The position numbers and the translations under genes were made by a program. Shown here piece after piece: positions 9,881-19,207 of a stretch of 64,000 bases of DNA. The notes beneath the pieces are model-generated. The model had not been told where the DNA came from, made no database searches, and saw only the letters and a program-made list of their open reading frames with translations. Position 1 is the first letter of the stretch, and every line of letters begins with the position of its first letter. Source of the DNA: Pectobacterium carotovorum. GTDB lineage: Bacteria; Pseudomonadota; Gammaproteobacteria; Enterobacterales; Enterobacteriaceae. Location of the stretch: contig CP066552.1 in assembly GCA_016415585.1 (NCBI GenBank), forward strand, positions 2,852,001 through 2,916,000. The letters run 5' to 3'.

Positions 9881-10387
9881 ATGCGTAACATTCTGATCAG
9901 CGCCTGCCTCTCTGGCTTTCCTGTTCGCTATAACGGTACGGAAAAGAAATCTGTCGGCGAGTACCTTGCCCAGTGGCGACAACAGGAAAGGCTGATTACG
10001 TTTTGCCCAGAGCTCGCTGCGGGTTTCTCAACGCCCAGACCTTCAGCGGAGATTATTCCGGCCTCAGGTGGTAATTCGGTCATCAAGGCTGGTGCCAAAG
10101 TTGTCGAAGCAGCCGGTGGCGATGTAACCGAGCGTTATATCCTGGGCGCCTGGCTAACACTGCAAATGGCACAAGAGCATAACTGCCGCTTCGCTCTCCT
10201 GACGGAAGGAAGCCCATCCTGCGGCAATCGCATCATATACAGCGGACGATTTGATGGTTCACAAACGGCAGGCAGTGGCGTCACCGCAGAATTGCTGCGC
10301 CACCACGGTATCGACGTGTTTTCCGATCGCGAGATCGAGCAATTAATCGAACGCGTTGAATATTGCGATCGTCACGTTGACGCATAA
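9881..10387 (+). CDS. DUF523 family protein, TudS-like
   Basis: 168-residue cytoplasmic protein of the DUF523 family. Three conserved cysteines are in place: Cys9 (SACLSG), Cys42 (FCPE) and Cys114 (EGSPSCGN). In the characterised member TudS, a thiouracil desulfurase, such a trio holds a [4Fe-4S] cluster. The typical E-I-I-P and G-A segments between them are also present. The protein may remove sulfur from thiolated pyrimidines, but a direct role here is inference from the family. Follows the OrtT-like gene by 83 bases on the same strand. Confidence 0.8.
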   Translation: MRNILISACLSGFPVRYNGTEKKSVGEYLAQWRQQERLITFCPELAAGFSTPRPSAEIIPASGGNSVIKAGAKVVEAAGGDVTERYILGAWLTLQMAQEHNCRFALLTEGSPSCGNRIIYSGRFDGSQTAGSGVTAELLRHHGIDVFSDREIEQLIERVEYCDRHVDA

Positions 10388-10439
10388 CCGCAACGGCCAT
10401 CATTGACATCTAAACATGGCAGTTGCGTTATGCAAAAAA

Positions 10440-10868
10440 CTAACGGACAACAAGTACTGACATTTTTGCATGGCGAACAATGGCAGCAGCATTTGAGCCA
10501 AGCAGATAGGTTTTCACATTCGGTCGCCGCGAACCAATGACGATTAAATCTGCATTAATCTCTTCCGCCAATGCGAGCACCTCATCTCTGGCCGAGCCAA
10601 AGCTGACGCTGCATGACAAACGCGATGCAGGAAGATCGATCGTTTTCATCAGTAACTTCAGCTTGTCATTCGCTTTCACCACCGCCTCATTCTCAAACTC
10701 TTTTATGCCAAAAGAATAAGCGGATAAAAATGCCGACGCATCAGGGAGGGAATGAAAGAGGTGTATTGCGGCACCCGACATTTTAGCCAACCTGACTGCA
10801 TGCGTAAGCGCGTGTGTGGTGAGTTCATCTTCTTCTATATCTACTGGCACCAGGATGCTTGTGTACAT
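10440..10868 (-). CDS. uspF: Universal stress protein UspF-like
   Basis: 142-residue cytoplasmic UspA-fold protein. It carries the ATP-binding signature of this subfamily, G-S-x-R-x(9)-G-S-(N): [20 protein letters not shown], followed by [12 protein letters not shown] at the end. The pattern and length agree with E. coli UspF ([20 protein letters not shown]). ATG 10868 is preferred over a GTG two codons earlier because GGAGAGG is well spaced from it. UspF proteins accumulate in stationary phase and affect adhesion and motility in E. coli; the same role here is inference. Confidence 0.9.
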   Translation of the reverse strand: [142 protein letters not shown]

Positions 10869-11034
10869 AATCACCTCTCCCCGTCGTGGATAACTGATTA
10901 CCTGTCAGTCTGTAAGAAGCGTAGTCTGCCCATCGTCAGCAGACTATGATCACGTTCACTTTTACGCATGTTTCCTGGATTTTTTTGACCAGATATGCGC
11001 ATAAAGCGCGCCGTTAACTCACCGCAATTTTCCT

Positions 11035-11490
11035 TTAAAGCGACCGTGAATAGATACGCGACGACTCACCCCAAGGGTGATGCCCTATTCCCGTAAAGTG
11101 GAATCCATATCGTTCATAAAAGCCGGCCAGCTCGGTGCATAGATGCAGCTTAGAAAACCCCATTCGGCGAGTTTCCTCAGCGAGATGTTCAATAATCTGT
11201 CCCGCATAACCGTTGCCACGATGACTCTCTTCAATGTAAAGCGCACACAGCCAAGGATAAAGATCCATACGGCTGATAAAATCATTAGTGATTAACCCTG
11301 CGCCACCAATAATATGCCCATCTTCTTCCAGCAAATACCAATCAGGCAATGAGTTTTCGGCATCAATGCAGTGGTTGATACAGTCTTCATAAAGCACCAA
11401 TGTGTCATCTGACGCCCAATGGCGTTGAAAATAATGAACAGCCCGTTCTTTGTATTCGGGCCGATTTCTGACAGAAATAATCTTCAACAT
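11035..11490 (-). CDS. GNAT family N-acetyltransferase
   Basis: 151-residue GCN5-related acetyltransferase. The acetyl-CoA loop is HRGNGYAGQIIEHLAEE near residue 100, fitting the R/Q-x-x-G-x-G/A motif A, and the C terminus has the usual LHLCTELAGFYERYGF. Substrate unknown. Start taken at ATG 11490, four bases after the stop of the isochorismatase gene, suggesting translational coupling; an ATG ten codons earlier lies inside that gene. Third gene of a Nudix/isochorismatase/GNAT run on the minus strand. Confidence 0.85.
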   Translation of the reverse strand: MLKIISVRNRPEYKERAVHYFQRHWASDDTLVLYEDCINHCIDAENSLPDWYLLEEDGHIIGGAGLITNDFISRMDLYPWLCALYIEESHRGNGYAGQIIEHLAEETRRMGFSKLHLCTELAGFYERYGFHFTGIGHHPWGESSRIYSRSL

Positions 11491-11494
11491 AGGG

Positions 11495-12019
11495 CTAGCG
11501 ACCTGCCTTCCATGAAGCAATGATGTGTTCTGTTGTTTCTACCGTAATCGTGTTGTCCGGAATAATAAAATTCCGCCACACGTCATTGTAATGTGTGATT
11601 AACTGTTCTGCTTTAAGTTCACCGCGATTGGCCGTCGTATGTGCATCGGCAGCAATCGCCAACGCATAGCCTCGGCTGGCCGCATTTTTGATGGTTGCAT
11701 CAACGCAATAATCTGTCGCACATCCGCAAATAGTCAGGTGGTTAACGCCCAGTTCCGCCAACACATCAGCTAACGGCGTGCGGTAAAACGCATCGCACGC
11801 CGTTTTGGTAATAGACAAACTGCCCTCTGGGCGGTTCAGCTCAGGTAATAACTGCCATCCCTCGCTGCCTGACAGCATGCCGTCCTCTTCGTGCTGAATG
11901 AAAATAGTCCGATCTGCTGCGCCTGAAAGCTGGTTTACCAATGCAACTGTCTGTGCTTGTCGCGCTCTTGGTGTTGTAAACACCGCATTTTGCATATCGA
12001 TGACCATCAAAACCTGCAT
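11495..12019 (-). CDS. Isochorismatase family cysteine hydrolase
   Basis: 174-residue hydrolase of the isochorismatase/nicotinamidase fold. The catalytic triad can be placed at Asp8 (LMVIDMQ), Lys72 (ITKTACDAF) and Cys105 (GCATDYCVDAT). Members hydrolyse amides or vinyl ethers; the substrate is not clear. Chosen start ATG 12019 with GAGG seven bases upstream, rather than an ATG four codons earlier. Lies between the Nudix and GNAT genes on the same strand. Confidence 0.88.
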   Translation of the reverse strand: MQVLMVIDMQNAVFTTPRARQAQTVALVNQLSGAADRTIFIQHEEDGMLSGSEGWQLLPELNRPEGSLSITKTACDAFYRTPLADVLAELGVNHLTICGCATDYCVDATIKNAASRGYALAIAADAHTTANRGELKAEQLITHYNDVWRNFIIPDNTITVETTEHIIASWKAGR

Positions 12020-12106
12020 TTTTTTCCTCATTTTTACACTTAAGATCGGCAGTCATTATCACCACGGACATAACAATCTGTCATCACCCAGCCACACTGA
12101 CCCTGA

Positions 12107-12529
12107 TTAGAGCATGTCCACTATACCATGAGGATAAAACTTGATTTCCCCTGAGCGCAGCAAATCAATATCAAACCAACGGGTAATAATTGGCACACCG
12201 TTTGTCTCCATACCATGAATGACATCTTGCTGATAAAGCGACTCATCCTGAAAGCGTGCTTCATAGACAAAAACAATCTCATGCCCCGGTTTGCCGTTGT
12301 AGGAAAAAATATTCTCTGAAACGCCCAACAGCGAGAAGTCCCTAGCCGCTACGCTGATTTCTTCCAGGACCTCCCTCTCTGCCGCCGCCTGTGACAATTC
12401 GCCAAAATCGATGCCACCACCGAGCGGCAGTACATAATGTTCATCTTTTATAGGGTCATACCCTTCTGCTAACAGAATCTTGCCATTGTTGCGGAAAAGA
12501 CAAACTGCTTTTGCTCTGATCTTTTGCAT
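12107..12529 (-). CDS. Nudix hydrolase
   Basis: 140-residue Nudix-fold pyrophosphohydrolase. The Nudix box runs from Gly38 to about residue 60 with all key residues: G-x5-E44-x7-R52-E53-V54-L-E56-E57. It would hydrolyse a nucleoside diphosphate linked to another moiety, using Mg2+ bound by the REVLEE helix. The subgroup cannot be assigned. First gene of a small run with the isochorismatase and GNAT genes, with an 87-base gap before the next. An unusual 18-bp tandem repeat lies directly upstream. Confidence 0.9.
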   Translation of the reverse strand: MQKIRAKAVCLFRNNGKILLAEGYDPIKDEHYVLPLGGGIDFGELSQAAAEREVLEEISVAARDFSLLGVSENIFSYNGKPGHEIVFVYEARFQDESLYQQDVIHGMETNGVPIITRWFDIDLLRSGEIKFYPHGIVDML

Positions 12530-12555
12530 GCCAACGCTCCAGGTAAACTACGGCA

Positions 12556-12624
12556 CTATTTTTGATAAATAGGGTATTTTTGATAAATAGGAATTTTTGA
12601 TAAGAAGACATTTGTTGATAAGCG
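12556..12624. repeat. 18-bp tandem repeat upstream of the Nudix gene
   Basis: Two copies of TATTTTTGATAAATAGG preceded by C or G (12556-12573 and 12574-12591), then two decayed copies at 12592-12608 and 12609-12624 that keep the TTGATAA core. Each intact unit is itself near-palindromic (CTATTT, TTGAT, AAATAG). It lies 27 bases before the Nudix ATG, so it could be an operator cluster or phase-variable promoter spacing. Confidence 0.7.
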
Positions 12625-13032
12625 TCACGTACCCCAGAAAAATGTCACCATCTTGTACAGATCAAAATCCTATAGGGCTTAATCAAAATGCATTAATAGT
12701 CTTTATGTTAAGTTAAGATGTTTTCCTGCCTCCTTTCATTTCGTCATGTTTAACTTATTGATGTCACTCCATGTCGTATAATTATTTCAGACATATTATT
12801 GGTGAGGAACGAAAAATTCATATTTATTCACCTGACCATTGATCGCCGTCATCCTTTCATCCCCTAATGAACCGTTGAGTAACGCGGTGTTTATTTATCT
12901 CATCGACTGGTTTTATGCGTATGATGCGCTAAAGTTAACTAGCCGATTCTCATATCTGGCGGATAATGTATTAGCGCTGTCTGGTAGTATACGTGCAAGC
13001 CCATGTCCAAAGCATGAAAGGGAGGAGAAGCA

Positions 13033-13287
13033 ATGCGCCCAGAGGTGTCCCCAAACGAGTTCCCTACATCTGATGGTCTCTATCTTGATTCTCAGGTCAG
13101 CAATATGGAAATACTTGGCAACATTGTGGACGAAATTATTCAATCCGGTCATTCCGTCAGCAACAAGGCTATCATCGCTAAATTAATCCACAAAATTGAT
13201 ACCGGAGCCAATGCTGCTTTTCAGGAAAAATACCGTGCATTGCTGGAACTGGTTGTTTATAAAACACAGGATGACTTCCTAGTTTAA
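13033..13287 (+). CDS. YmgB/AriR/YcgZ-family small regulator
   Basis: 84-residue acidic helical protein. The C-terminal two thirds (ILGNIVDEIIQSGHSVSNKA, then IIAKLIHKIDT and LLELVVYKTQDDF) match the pattern of E. coli YmgB/AriR, NLMLSGDNVNNKNIILSLI and so on. In E. coli these small proteins connect two-component systems (YcgF/YcgE, Rcs) to biofilm and acid resistance. GGGAGGAGAAG upstream supports the ATG. No BLUF or MerR partner lies nearby. The 5' flank (12625-13032) is gene-free. Confidence 0.75.
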   Translation: MRPEVSPNEFPTSDGLYLDSQVSNMEILGNIVDEIIQSGHSVSNKAIIAKLIHKIDTGANAAFQEKYRALLELVVYKTQDDFLV

Positions 13288-13496
13288 TATGCTGTCAATA
13301 CATCAACCACATCCTTTCGGTGAAGTGAAGTTCGCGCGCTCCCACGTGAATATTTTATTTAACGTATATGCAGCCGCCTATGAATATATCATCGATAAAT
13401 AATGTAGGTGTTTATTACTTCCGAGTAATGACGATAGGTTTATTAATAACGCGTTGCGTAATATATATTTTTTTTACCAACCGTTAGTATTTATTT

Positions 13497-14133
13497 CTAA
13501 ATGAATATGGATGGGGGAAATTCAGAGCATATCTTTGGTTCTCGCTCAAACATGCCCAGCGCAAATACTGCCGTGAACAACGACAACGCTCGCATCAGCA
13601 CCACAAGACAAAGCGTCTCATCGGATTGGATAACAAAAACGAAAACGGGACGGCGATCAAGTATGGTTTGGCATTCCGTGCAAATTGTCACGCCCGGAAG
13701 GGTTTTCCTCCACTTTTCGGGATTGGGTTCACCACACAAACGACAGTAGTACAGTAATGTAATGAAGGCGTGGTTGCCGGCTTAAAACGATTCTGTTCAG
13801 TGCTTCTTCCTCACAAAGGGTGATACGGTTCCAGACGGCTGTCAGGGAAAGCCTTTTTTCGCGGGAAGACCATGATTCAGTAACCTGCATCATGGCTTCC
13901 AGCACATCAGGTGTATCAAGGTTTTCAGTGCATTTCTTTTGCTATGACAGCCAGATTTCAGCATCAACGGTTTCATCTGGAAAAGCCGCATGATCAAAAT
14001 CAAATAACCCGGTATTTAGTACATTATCAATGTGGAACCTGACCGAACTGCGATACCACAATTTTCGCTCGTGGATTAAGTGAACGCAAAATAGATAGCC
14101 CCACAGCACAGGGAAATCCGTGCTGTGGGACAC
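13497..14133 (-). pseudogene. Decayed gene ending in a DksA/TraR-type zinc finger
   Basis: Three minus-strand pieces line up. A frame at 13942-14133 ends in a TAG at 13939-13941; the same frame reopens and runs to 13729 (LEAMMQVTESWSSREKRLSL, CEEEALNRIVLSRQPRLHY). A one-base shift then leads into a frame with the C4 zinc-finger signature YYCRLCGEPNPEKWRK and PGVTICTECQ near 13660-13755, the C-x2-C-x17-C-x2-C layout of DksA/TraR proteins. I infer one broken gene or two decayed neighbours; the parent family of the N-terminal part is not recognised. Confidence 0.45.
14100..14129 (-). terminator. Hairpin after yahK
   Basis: Perfect 10-bp stem (14100-14109 with 14120-14129) with a 10-base loop, 11 bases past the yahK stop on the minus strand. 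The T run that follows is weak (CTATCTATTTT), so termination efficiency is uncertain. Confidence 0.65.
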
Positions 14134-14140
14134 AGGCCAA

Positions 14141-15190
14141 TCAGGCGTTCAGCGTGGCGTTATCAATGACGAAGCGGTATTTCACATCGCCTTTGAGCAT
14201 CCGCTCGTAGGCCTTATTGATTTCATCGGCGCGGATAAGCTCAATATCGGAAACAATTCCGTGCTCGGCACAGAAATCCAGCATTTCCTGCGTTTCAGGA
14301 ATGCCACCAATCATCGATCCCGCCACCGTACGGCGTTTCATGATCAGGTTAAACACGTTGGGAGAAGGATGAGGTGATGCAGGCGCACCGACCAGCGTTA
14401 GCGCGCCATCGCGCTTCAGCAGAACCAGAAATGCATCCAGATCGTGCGGCGCAGCAACGGTATTCAGGATTAAATCGAAGCTGCCCGCGTGCGCTGCCAT
14501 TTCTTCTGCGTTACGAGACACCACAACGTCGTTTGCCCCCAGCGCCTTGGCATCTTCACGTTTGGATTCAGACGTGGTGAACGCCACAACATAAGCGCCC
14601 ATGGCATGCGCCAGTTTGATCCCCATGTGACCAAGCCCGCCGATACCCACAACGCCGACTTTCTTACCCGGCCCAGCATTCCAATGGCGCAGCGGTGAAT
14701 AGGTGGTAATCCCCGCGCACAGCAGAGGTGCGACCGCAGCCAGTTCCGCCTCGGAATGACGGACGCGCAGCACATAGCGCTCATGCACGACGATCTGCTG
14801 GGAGTAGCCGCCAAGCGTCCAGCCGGGCTCATCCGACGTCGGGCCGTTATAGGTGAGAACCATACCGTCACAGTAGTTCTCTAAACCATCGTCGCACTCT
14901 TCACAGTGCCGACAACTGTCCACAATGCAGCCGATACCCACCAGATCGCCTGGCTTAAAGGCGGAGACATGTGCTCCTACCGCGGATACCCGCCCGACGA
15001 TTTCATGGCCGGGCACGCAGGGAAACTGCGTTCCTACCCATTCAGCACGCACCTGATGCAGGTCCGAGTGGCAGATACCACAGTACGCAATCTCAATTTG
15101 GACATCGTGGGCTCCCGGCGCACGACGAACTATCTGCAACGGCTCAAGAGGTTTGTCGCCCGCATGGGCCCCATACGCATTTACAAGCAT
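14141..15190 (-). CDS. yahK: Zinc-dependent NADP(H) aldehyde reductase YahK
   Basis: 349 residues, the same length as E. coli YahK, a broad aldehyde reductase of the cinnamyl-alcohol dehydrogenase family. Catalytic zinc ligands are in CGICHSDLHQ and GHE; the structural zinc site is the four-cysteine lobe CRHCEECDDGLENYC; the nucleotide fold has GIGGLGHMG; and RYVLRVRH and SMIGGIPETQEMLDFCAEHG agree with YahK. ATG 15190 is preceded by AAAAGGAAATAGCC, while the longer frame to 15223 has no ribosome site. A single gene with its own downstream hairpin. Likely detoxifies aldehydes, including plant-derived ones. Confidence 0.93.
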   Translation of the reverse strand: MLVNAYGAHAGDKPLEPLQIVRRAPGAHDVQIEIAYCGICHSDLHQVRAEWVGTQFPCVPGHEIVGRVSAVGAHVSAFKPGDLVGIGCIVDSCRHCEECDDGLENYCDGMVLTYNGPTSDEPGWTLGGYSQQIVVHERYVLRVRHSEAELAAVAPLLCAGITTYSPLRHWNAGPGKKVGVVGIGGLGHMGIKLAHAMGAYVVAFTTSESKREDAKALGANDVVVSRNAEEMAAHAGSFDLILNTVAAPHDLDAFLVLLKRDGALTLVGAPASPHPSPNVFNLIMKRRTVAGSMIGGIPETQEMLDFCAEHGIVSDIELIRADEINKAYERMLKGDVKYRFVIDNATLNA

Positions 15191-15313
15191 GGCTATTTCC
15201 TTTTCTGTTGAAAAACCGATCATGTTAAGAAATCGACTATTTTCCTAAATCCCTCAGCAGATAGGTATAGCATTCCGATGGTTTTCTTGCCTGTTCCAAT
15301 GAGTCTCACCTCA

Positions 15314-15931
15314 TCAGAGGGTAATTTTGGTCAATGCCAGAGACGCGCCTAACGCAATCAGGGCAACACCGATACCTTTATCGACCCAATGTTGACGATC
15401 GATCAGTCGGCGACGCATGGCCGGAGCAGCAAAAAACAGCGCAACAATACTGAACCAGACCCAGTGCGCCACCGACATGAATAACCCATAGCCAAAATTA
15501 TGGCTCATTGGGCTACCGGGCTGTACGACCTGAGTATAGGTAGCGACGACAAACAGCATGGTTTTTGGGTTAAGTGCATTGGTGAGAAAGCCCATGCGAA
15601 ACGCGGCAAGCGATGACGGCGCATTACCGGACGCCTCTTCTAATTTTATTTTTATCTTATTGGTTAATGACTTATACCCCAGATAAATCAGATATGACGC
15701 TCCCAGAATCTTCATCGCCATAAATATCATAGGAGAGTTAACAATGAATACCGCGATGCCAAAAACGGTATACATCACATGGATCTGGACGCCGCAGGCA
15801 ATGCCAAACGCGCTGAGTAAACCGGCGCGCGAACCAAAGGCATAGCTGTTGCGGGTCACCATAGCAAAATCAGGCCCCGGACTGATCACCGCCAAAATAG
15901 TGATCGTCGCGACAGCAATTAACTCATTCAT
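15314..15931 (-). CDS. LysE family amino-acid exporter
   Basis: 205-residue inner-membrane exporter with six predicted helices. The N terminus AVISPGPDFAMVTRNS is the family's signature (PGP followed by an aromatic/acidic stretch), and the later ALNPKTMLFVVA segment is also typical. Substrate is probably an amino acid or homoserine-lactone-like molecule. Start at ATG 15931 with AAGGA upstream; an earlier in-frame start would add 28 residues with no signal. It is divergent from the LysR gene, an arrangement common for LysE-type exporters controlled by their neighbour. Confidence 0.9.
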   Translation of the reverse strand: MNELIAVATITILAVISPGPDFAMVTRNSYAFGSRAGLLSAFGIACGVQIHVMYTVFGIAVFIVNSPMIFMAMKILGASYLIYLGYKSLTNKIKIKLEEASGNAPSSLAAFRMGFLTNALNPKTMLFVVATYTQVVQPGSPMSHNFGYGLFMSVAHWVWFSIVALFFAAPAMRRRLIDRQHWVDKGIGVALIALGASLALTKITL

Positions 15932-16182
15932 TAACGTTTTCCTTGTTCGGCAAGCCATCATTTTCACGATGATTTTGCACAGATGGGTAACAGACAGACT
16001 AAAAGAGGAATGCAAAAATTACTGACGCAATACGACTAGCAAAGGTGCGTTCCTCACGATATTTCCTCATTATTTAGGCTATTAGGCTTTTTCCCACCTG
16101 AGGAAAGTGTGATTATTCAGCGTTTGCATGTGGCAAAAAAGCGATTTATCTTGGTATAAATCCGTCAAATTTCATCGTGTAT

Positions 16183-17067
16183 ATGAAAATTCCTTCGTTA
16201 GCCTCTTTTCGCTTCTTTGAAGCAGCCGCACAAACCGGCAGCTTTGTTAAAGCCGCCGAGTCCCTGCATGTCACGCATGGTGCCGTCAGCAGGCAGATCA
16301 GATTGCTGGAAGATGCGCTGGGGGTTGAGCTATTTGAACGACGCAACCGAGCGATCTTTTTAAACGCTGCGGGCCGTTCTTTGCATACGGTCACGCAGTC
16401 CGTTTTTGAACAGCTTGAAGGCGCAGTTTATCGGCTACAGCAAAGTGCACAGGATGACGTGCTGACGCTGTCATGCGAGCCTACGATTGCCATGAAATGG
16501 CTGATTCCACGGCTACCGGCTTTTAATCAGGCGCATCCCGATATCAAACTTCATCTGGTGGCTGCGGGCGGGCCGATTGATTTTGTGCGTAGCGGCGTTG
16601 ACCTCGCGCTACGGCGTGACGATTTTCATTGGGAGCCGCAAACGCATGCGGTAAAGGTGTGTGACGAATGGATGGGGCCAGTAAGCCGTGACAAAACCGA
16701 GCGCACAAACAGTCTGGAAGGGATGCATTTGCTCTATACCGGAACGCGACCGAAAGCGTGGGCAACCTGGCAACGGCAGATGCATGTGTCACTCAAAGGC
16801 AGCACCAGAGCGGACTATGAGCACTTTTATCTGTGTATTCAGGCCGCCGTCTCGGGATTAGGCATAGCAATGGCGTCTTTCCTGATGGTGCAAGACGAGA
16901 TGGCAAACGGGCAACTGCATGCACCGTATGGATTTGCGCGGGATGGGTCTGCGTATTATCTGTTATCGCCCATCCCCCTTGAGCAAAATGAAAAGTATGT
17001 ACGATTTCATACCTGGCTAATGCAGGAAGTTTCCACCGGCCTTTCCGGGGTCGAGAATGCTTGTTAA
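16183..17067 (+). CDS. LysR-type transcriptional regulator, GcvA-like
   Basis: 294-residue LysR regulator. The N-terminal winged helix-turn-helix is at residues about 5-62 (LASFRFFEAAAQTGSFVKAA, then LHVTHGAVSRQIRLLEDALG); the effector domain follows from about residue 90. The sequence style is that of GcvA and other amino-acid-linked regulators. It is divergent from the LysE exporter, 251 bases away, and 18 bases upstream of the MFS gene, so it probably controls one or both. ATG 16183 is preferred over a GTG two codons earlier. Confidence 0.9.
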   Translation: MKIPSLASFRFFEAAAQTGSFVKAAESLHVTHGAVSRQIRLLEDALGVELFERRNRAIFLNAAGRSLHTVTQSVFEQLEGAVYRLQQSAQDDVLTLSCEPTIAMKWLIPRLPAFNQAHPDIKLHLVAAGGPIDFVRSGVDLALRRDDFHWEPQTHAVKVCDEWMGPVSRDKTERTNSLEGMHLLYTGTRPKAWATWQRQMHVSLKGSTRADYEHFYLCIQAAVSGLGIAMASFLMVQDEMANGQLHAPYGFARDGSAYYLLSPIPLEQNEKYVRFHTWLMQEVSTGLSGVENAC

Positions 17068-17085
17068 ACCCGCACAGGAAGTACA

Positions 17086-18252
17086 ATGACAGCACATGCC
17101 CGTGAATCCAATTTCACGACACTGAACATGATTATCGCCGCCTCACTCGTGGGGTTGGTGACAGGGTACACGCTACCGCTGATCAGCCTGAAACTGGCAG
17201 AGCACGGACACAGCACGGCGACGCTCGGTATTCTGGCGGCCCTTCCAGCGGCGGGGATGATGCTATCCTCATTCGTTACACCGTGGCTCAGCCGCCACCT
17301 GCACGCTAGCTATCTGTTATCCGGCAGCCTGATTATTCTGGCGGCCTCAACCGTTGCCTCACTCCTGCTGTCACACCCTGTCTCGCTCATTTTCCCCCGT
17401 CTGTTAACTGGGCTGGCCTCGGGGATTTTGGTGGTGCTCGGAGAAACCTGGGTTACCAGCCGGGCTTCAGACAAACACAAAGCGACACTGACAGGGCTGT
17501 ATGCTTCCGTTTTCACAGGATGTCAGTTGATAGGGCCGTTGCTTATTGCTGCTGGGGAGCATATTCAAATCTATGCACTATGGCTGATTTGTGGCATATC
17601 CGCTGCGTGTGCATTCATGTTGAGGAACTGCGCCAGTATGGTTCGATCGGATGAACAGTCCTCGACGTCTTATCGAGATCTTATCCCTTTTCTCCCAGCA
17701 ATCGCCTCTGGCGTGCTCTGCTTCTCCTTCTTCGATGCCAGCATACTTGCGCTCTTTCCGCTTTACGGCATGGAACAGGGCTTAGACGAAAAATCCGCGA
17801 TATTACTGGTCACACTCATTTTTCTGGGCGATGCCGTATTTCAGACGCCGATTGGCTGGCTGGCAGACAAATGCGGCATCATCAAAACCCACATCAGCTG
17901 CGGCATCCTGTTCTGTGTGATGCTGGTATTGATCACTTTCTCATTCTCCTCCCCTGCACTTTTGGTTCCCATCTGTATCGTACTGGGCGCAGCGGCAGGC
18001 GGGCTTTACACGCTGTCTCTGGTGCGGGCGGGTCAGAAATTTGCTGGTCAGCGGCTAATTGTGATGAATTCACTTCTGGGGCTGGTGTGGTCTGCGGGCA
18101 GTATCAGCGGGCCGCTGTTCTCTGGTGCAGCCATCACGTTTTACGGTTACGACGGCCTCATCATCACCTTGCTGCTAACCGGTGTGCTGTTTGTCGGTAT
18201 ACAGGGCGTATTAAGAAAAGAACGCGTATCGCGTTCGCTGGGTGAAGAGTGA
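17086..18252 (+). CDS. MFS transporter, YcaD-like
   Basis: 388-residue major facilitator with about 12 helices. GFR-type loop residues appear as FPRLLTGLASGILVVLGETW, where the GE-W motif resembles the YcaD subfamily, and the mid-protein loop reads PIGWLADKCG (motif A-like G-x-L-aD). Substrate unknown. Starts 18 bases after the LysR stop, so it is likely in that operon and under its control. Confidence 0.85.
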   Translation: MTAHARESNFTTLNMIIAASLVGLVTGYTLPLISLKLAEHGHSTATLGILAALPAAGMMLSSFVTPWLSRHLHASYLLSGSLIILAASTVASLLLSHPVSLIFPRLLTGLASGILVVLGETWVTSRASDKHKATLTGLYASVFTGCQLIGPLLIAAGEHIQIYALWLICGISAACAFMLRNCASMVRSDEQSSTSYRDLIPFLPAIASGVLCFSFFDASILALFPLYGMEQGLDEKSAILLVTLIFLGDAVFQTPIGWLADKCGIIKTHISCGILFCVMLVLITFSFSSPALLVPICIVLGAAAGGLYTLSLVRAGQKFAGQRLIVMNSLLGLVWSAGSISGPLFSGAAITFYGYDGLIITLLLTGVLFVGIQGVLRKERVSRSLGEE

Positions 18253-18529
18253 ATAACAGGCACTTTCTCATCCTATTGAGTACCCCAGAACATTGAAGGC
18301 CATTCAAGCAGGAATGGCTATGTCAATCATACACACGGAAGAATCGGTCTATGCCTCCATAGTTGTATGATACTGTTCAATCGGGTCGCGTTGAGTATCC
18401 TGAAACAGGATGAAGAAAAAACATAGCGGTACGTTCATTAAAAAATAGATGTTCTACTCATTAGCGTCACAACCCATCATCGCTTCCTAGCTAACTGCAA
18501 ACTGAGGCAAAGTGGTATGGCGGAATTAA
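18253..18529. other. Gap between the MFS gene and bioD
   Basis: 277 bases between convergent genes. A small perfect hairpin (ATCCTG, loop AAA, CAGGAT) at 18397-18411 precedes GAAGAAAAA, so on the minus strand it has T-rich DNA before rather than after it. No other feature seen. Confidence 0.4.
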
Positions 18530-19207
18530 TTATCTCACTAATGATTTAATATTGATATATTGACCCAGATGCTGCTGAATATCCGCTACATAAGGAATTT
18601 CGCCCAGCATCGGCGCGGGCAGGCGCTGTTGCAGCGTTTGCAGATACGGCTGATGCCATTTTCCCGTTGGCATGATGTCATTTGCAATCCAGCCGCCAAG
18701 CCGCAGGCCAGCGTGTTGAATGGCATGAGCGGTAAGCATCGCGTGGTTAATACACCCCAGTTTGATGCCAACAACCAAAATCACAGGAAGCTGTTCCTGA
18801 ACCACCCAATCGGCAAACGTCTCCTGCTCCGACAGCGGCGTAAACCACCCGCCAGCGCCTTCGACCAGCAGCCAATCCGCTTGCGTTTCCAATGCTCGCA
18901 GACCTGTAGATAGCGTAGAGAGATGAATAGGCCGCTGCTCCACCGCACTGATAATGTGTGGCGAGGTCGGTTCCATAAACGCCAGCGGGTTTACCGCCTG
19001 ATAATCAAGTTGAACGCTACTATTGGCCTGAAGTGCCAACGCATCACTGTTGCGAATGCCATCAGCCGTCATTTCACAGCCGGACGCCACGGGTTTATAG
19101 CCTGCGGTGCGGTATCCGGCCTGATTCGCAGCCTGAAGTAGCGCCGTACTGGCGACCGTTTTCCCGACTTCGGTATCCGTTCCCGTCACAAACCAGCGTT
19201 CAATCAC
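18530..19207 (-). CDS. bioD: Dethiobiotin synthetase
   Basis: 225 residues. Makes dethiobiotin from 7,8-diaminopelargonate, CO2 and ATP. The P-loop is FVTGTDTEVGKTVAS at residues 6-20; VLVEGAGGW-type motif appears as LLVEGAGGWFTPL; and PVILVVGIKLGCINHAMLT gives the nucleotide-binding end. Last gene of bioBFCD; its ATG overlaps the bioC stop by 8 nt. Regulated through the shared operator upstream of bioB. Confidence 0.96.
   Translation of the reverse strand: MIERWFVTGTDTEVGKTVASTALLQAANQAGYRTAGYKPVASGCEMTADGIRNSDALALQANSSVQLDYQAVNPLAFMEPTSPHIISAVEQRPIHLSTLSTGLRALETQADWLLVEGAGGWFTPLSEQETFADWVVQEQLPVILVVGIKLGCINHAMLTAHAIQHAGLRLGGWIANDIMPTGKWHQPYLQTLQQRLPAPMLGEIPYVADIQQHLGQYINIKSLVR

Noticed and set aside
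12839..13186. 115-codon open frame overlapping the YmgB-like gene
   Set aside because: Overlaps a better-supported gene in another frame and lacks family resemblance.
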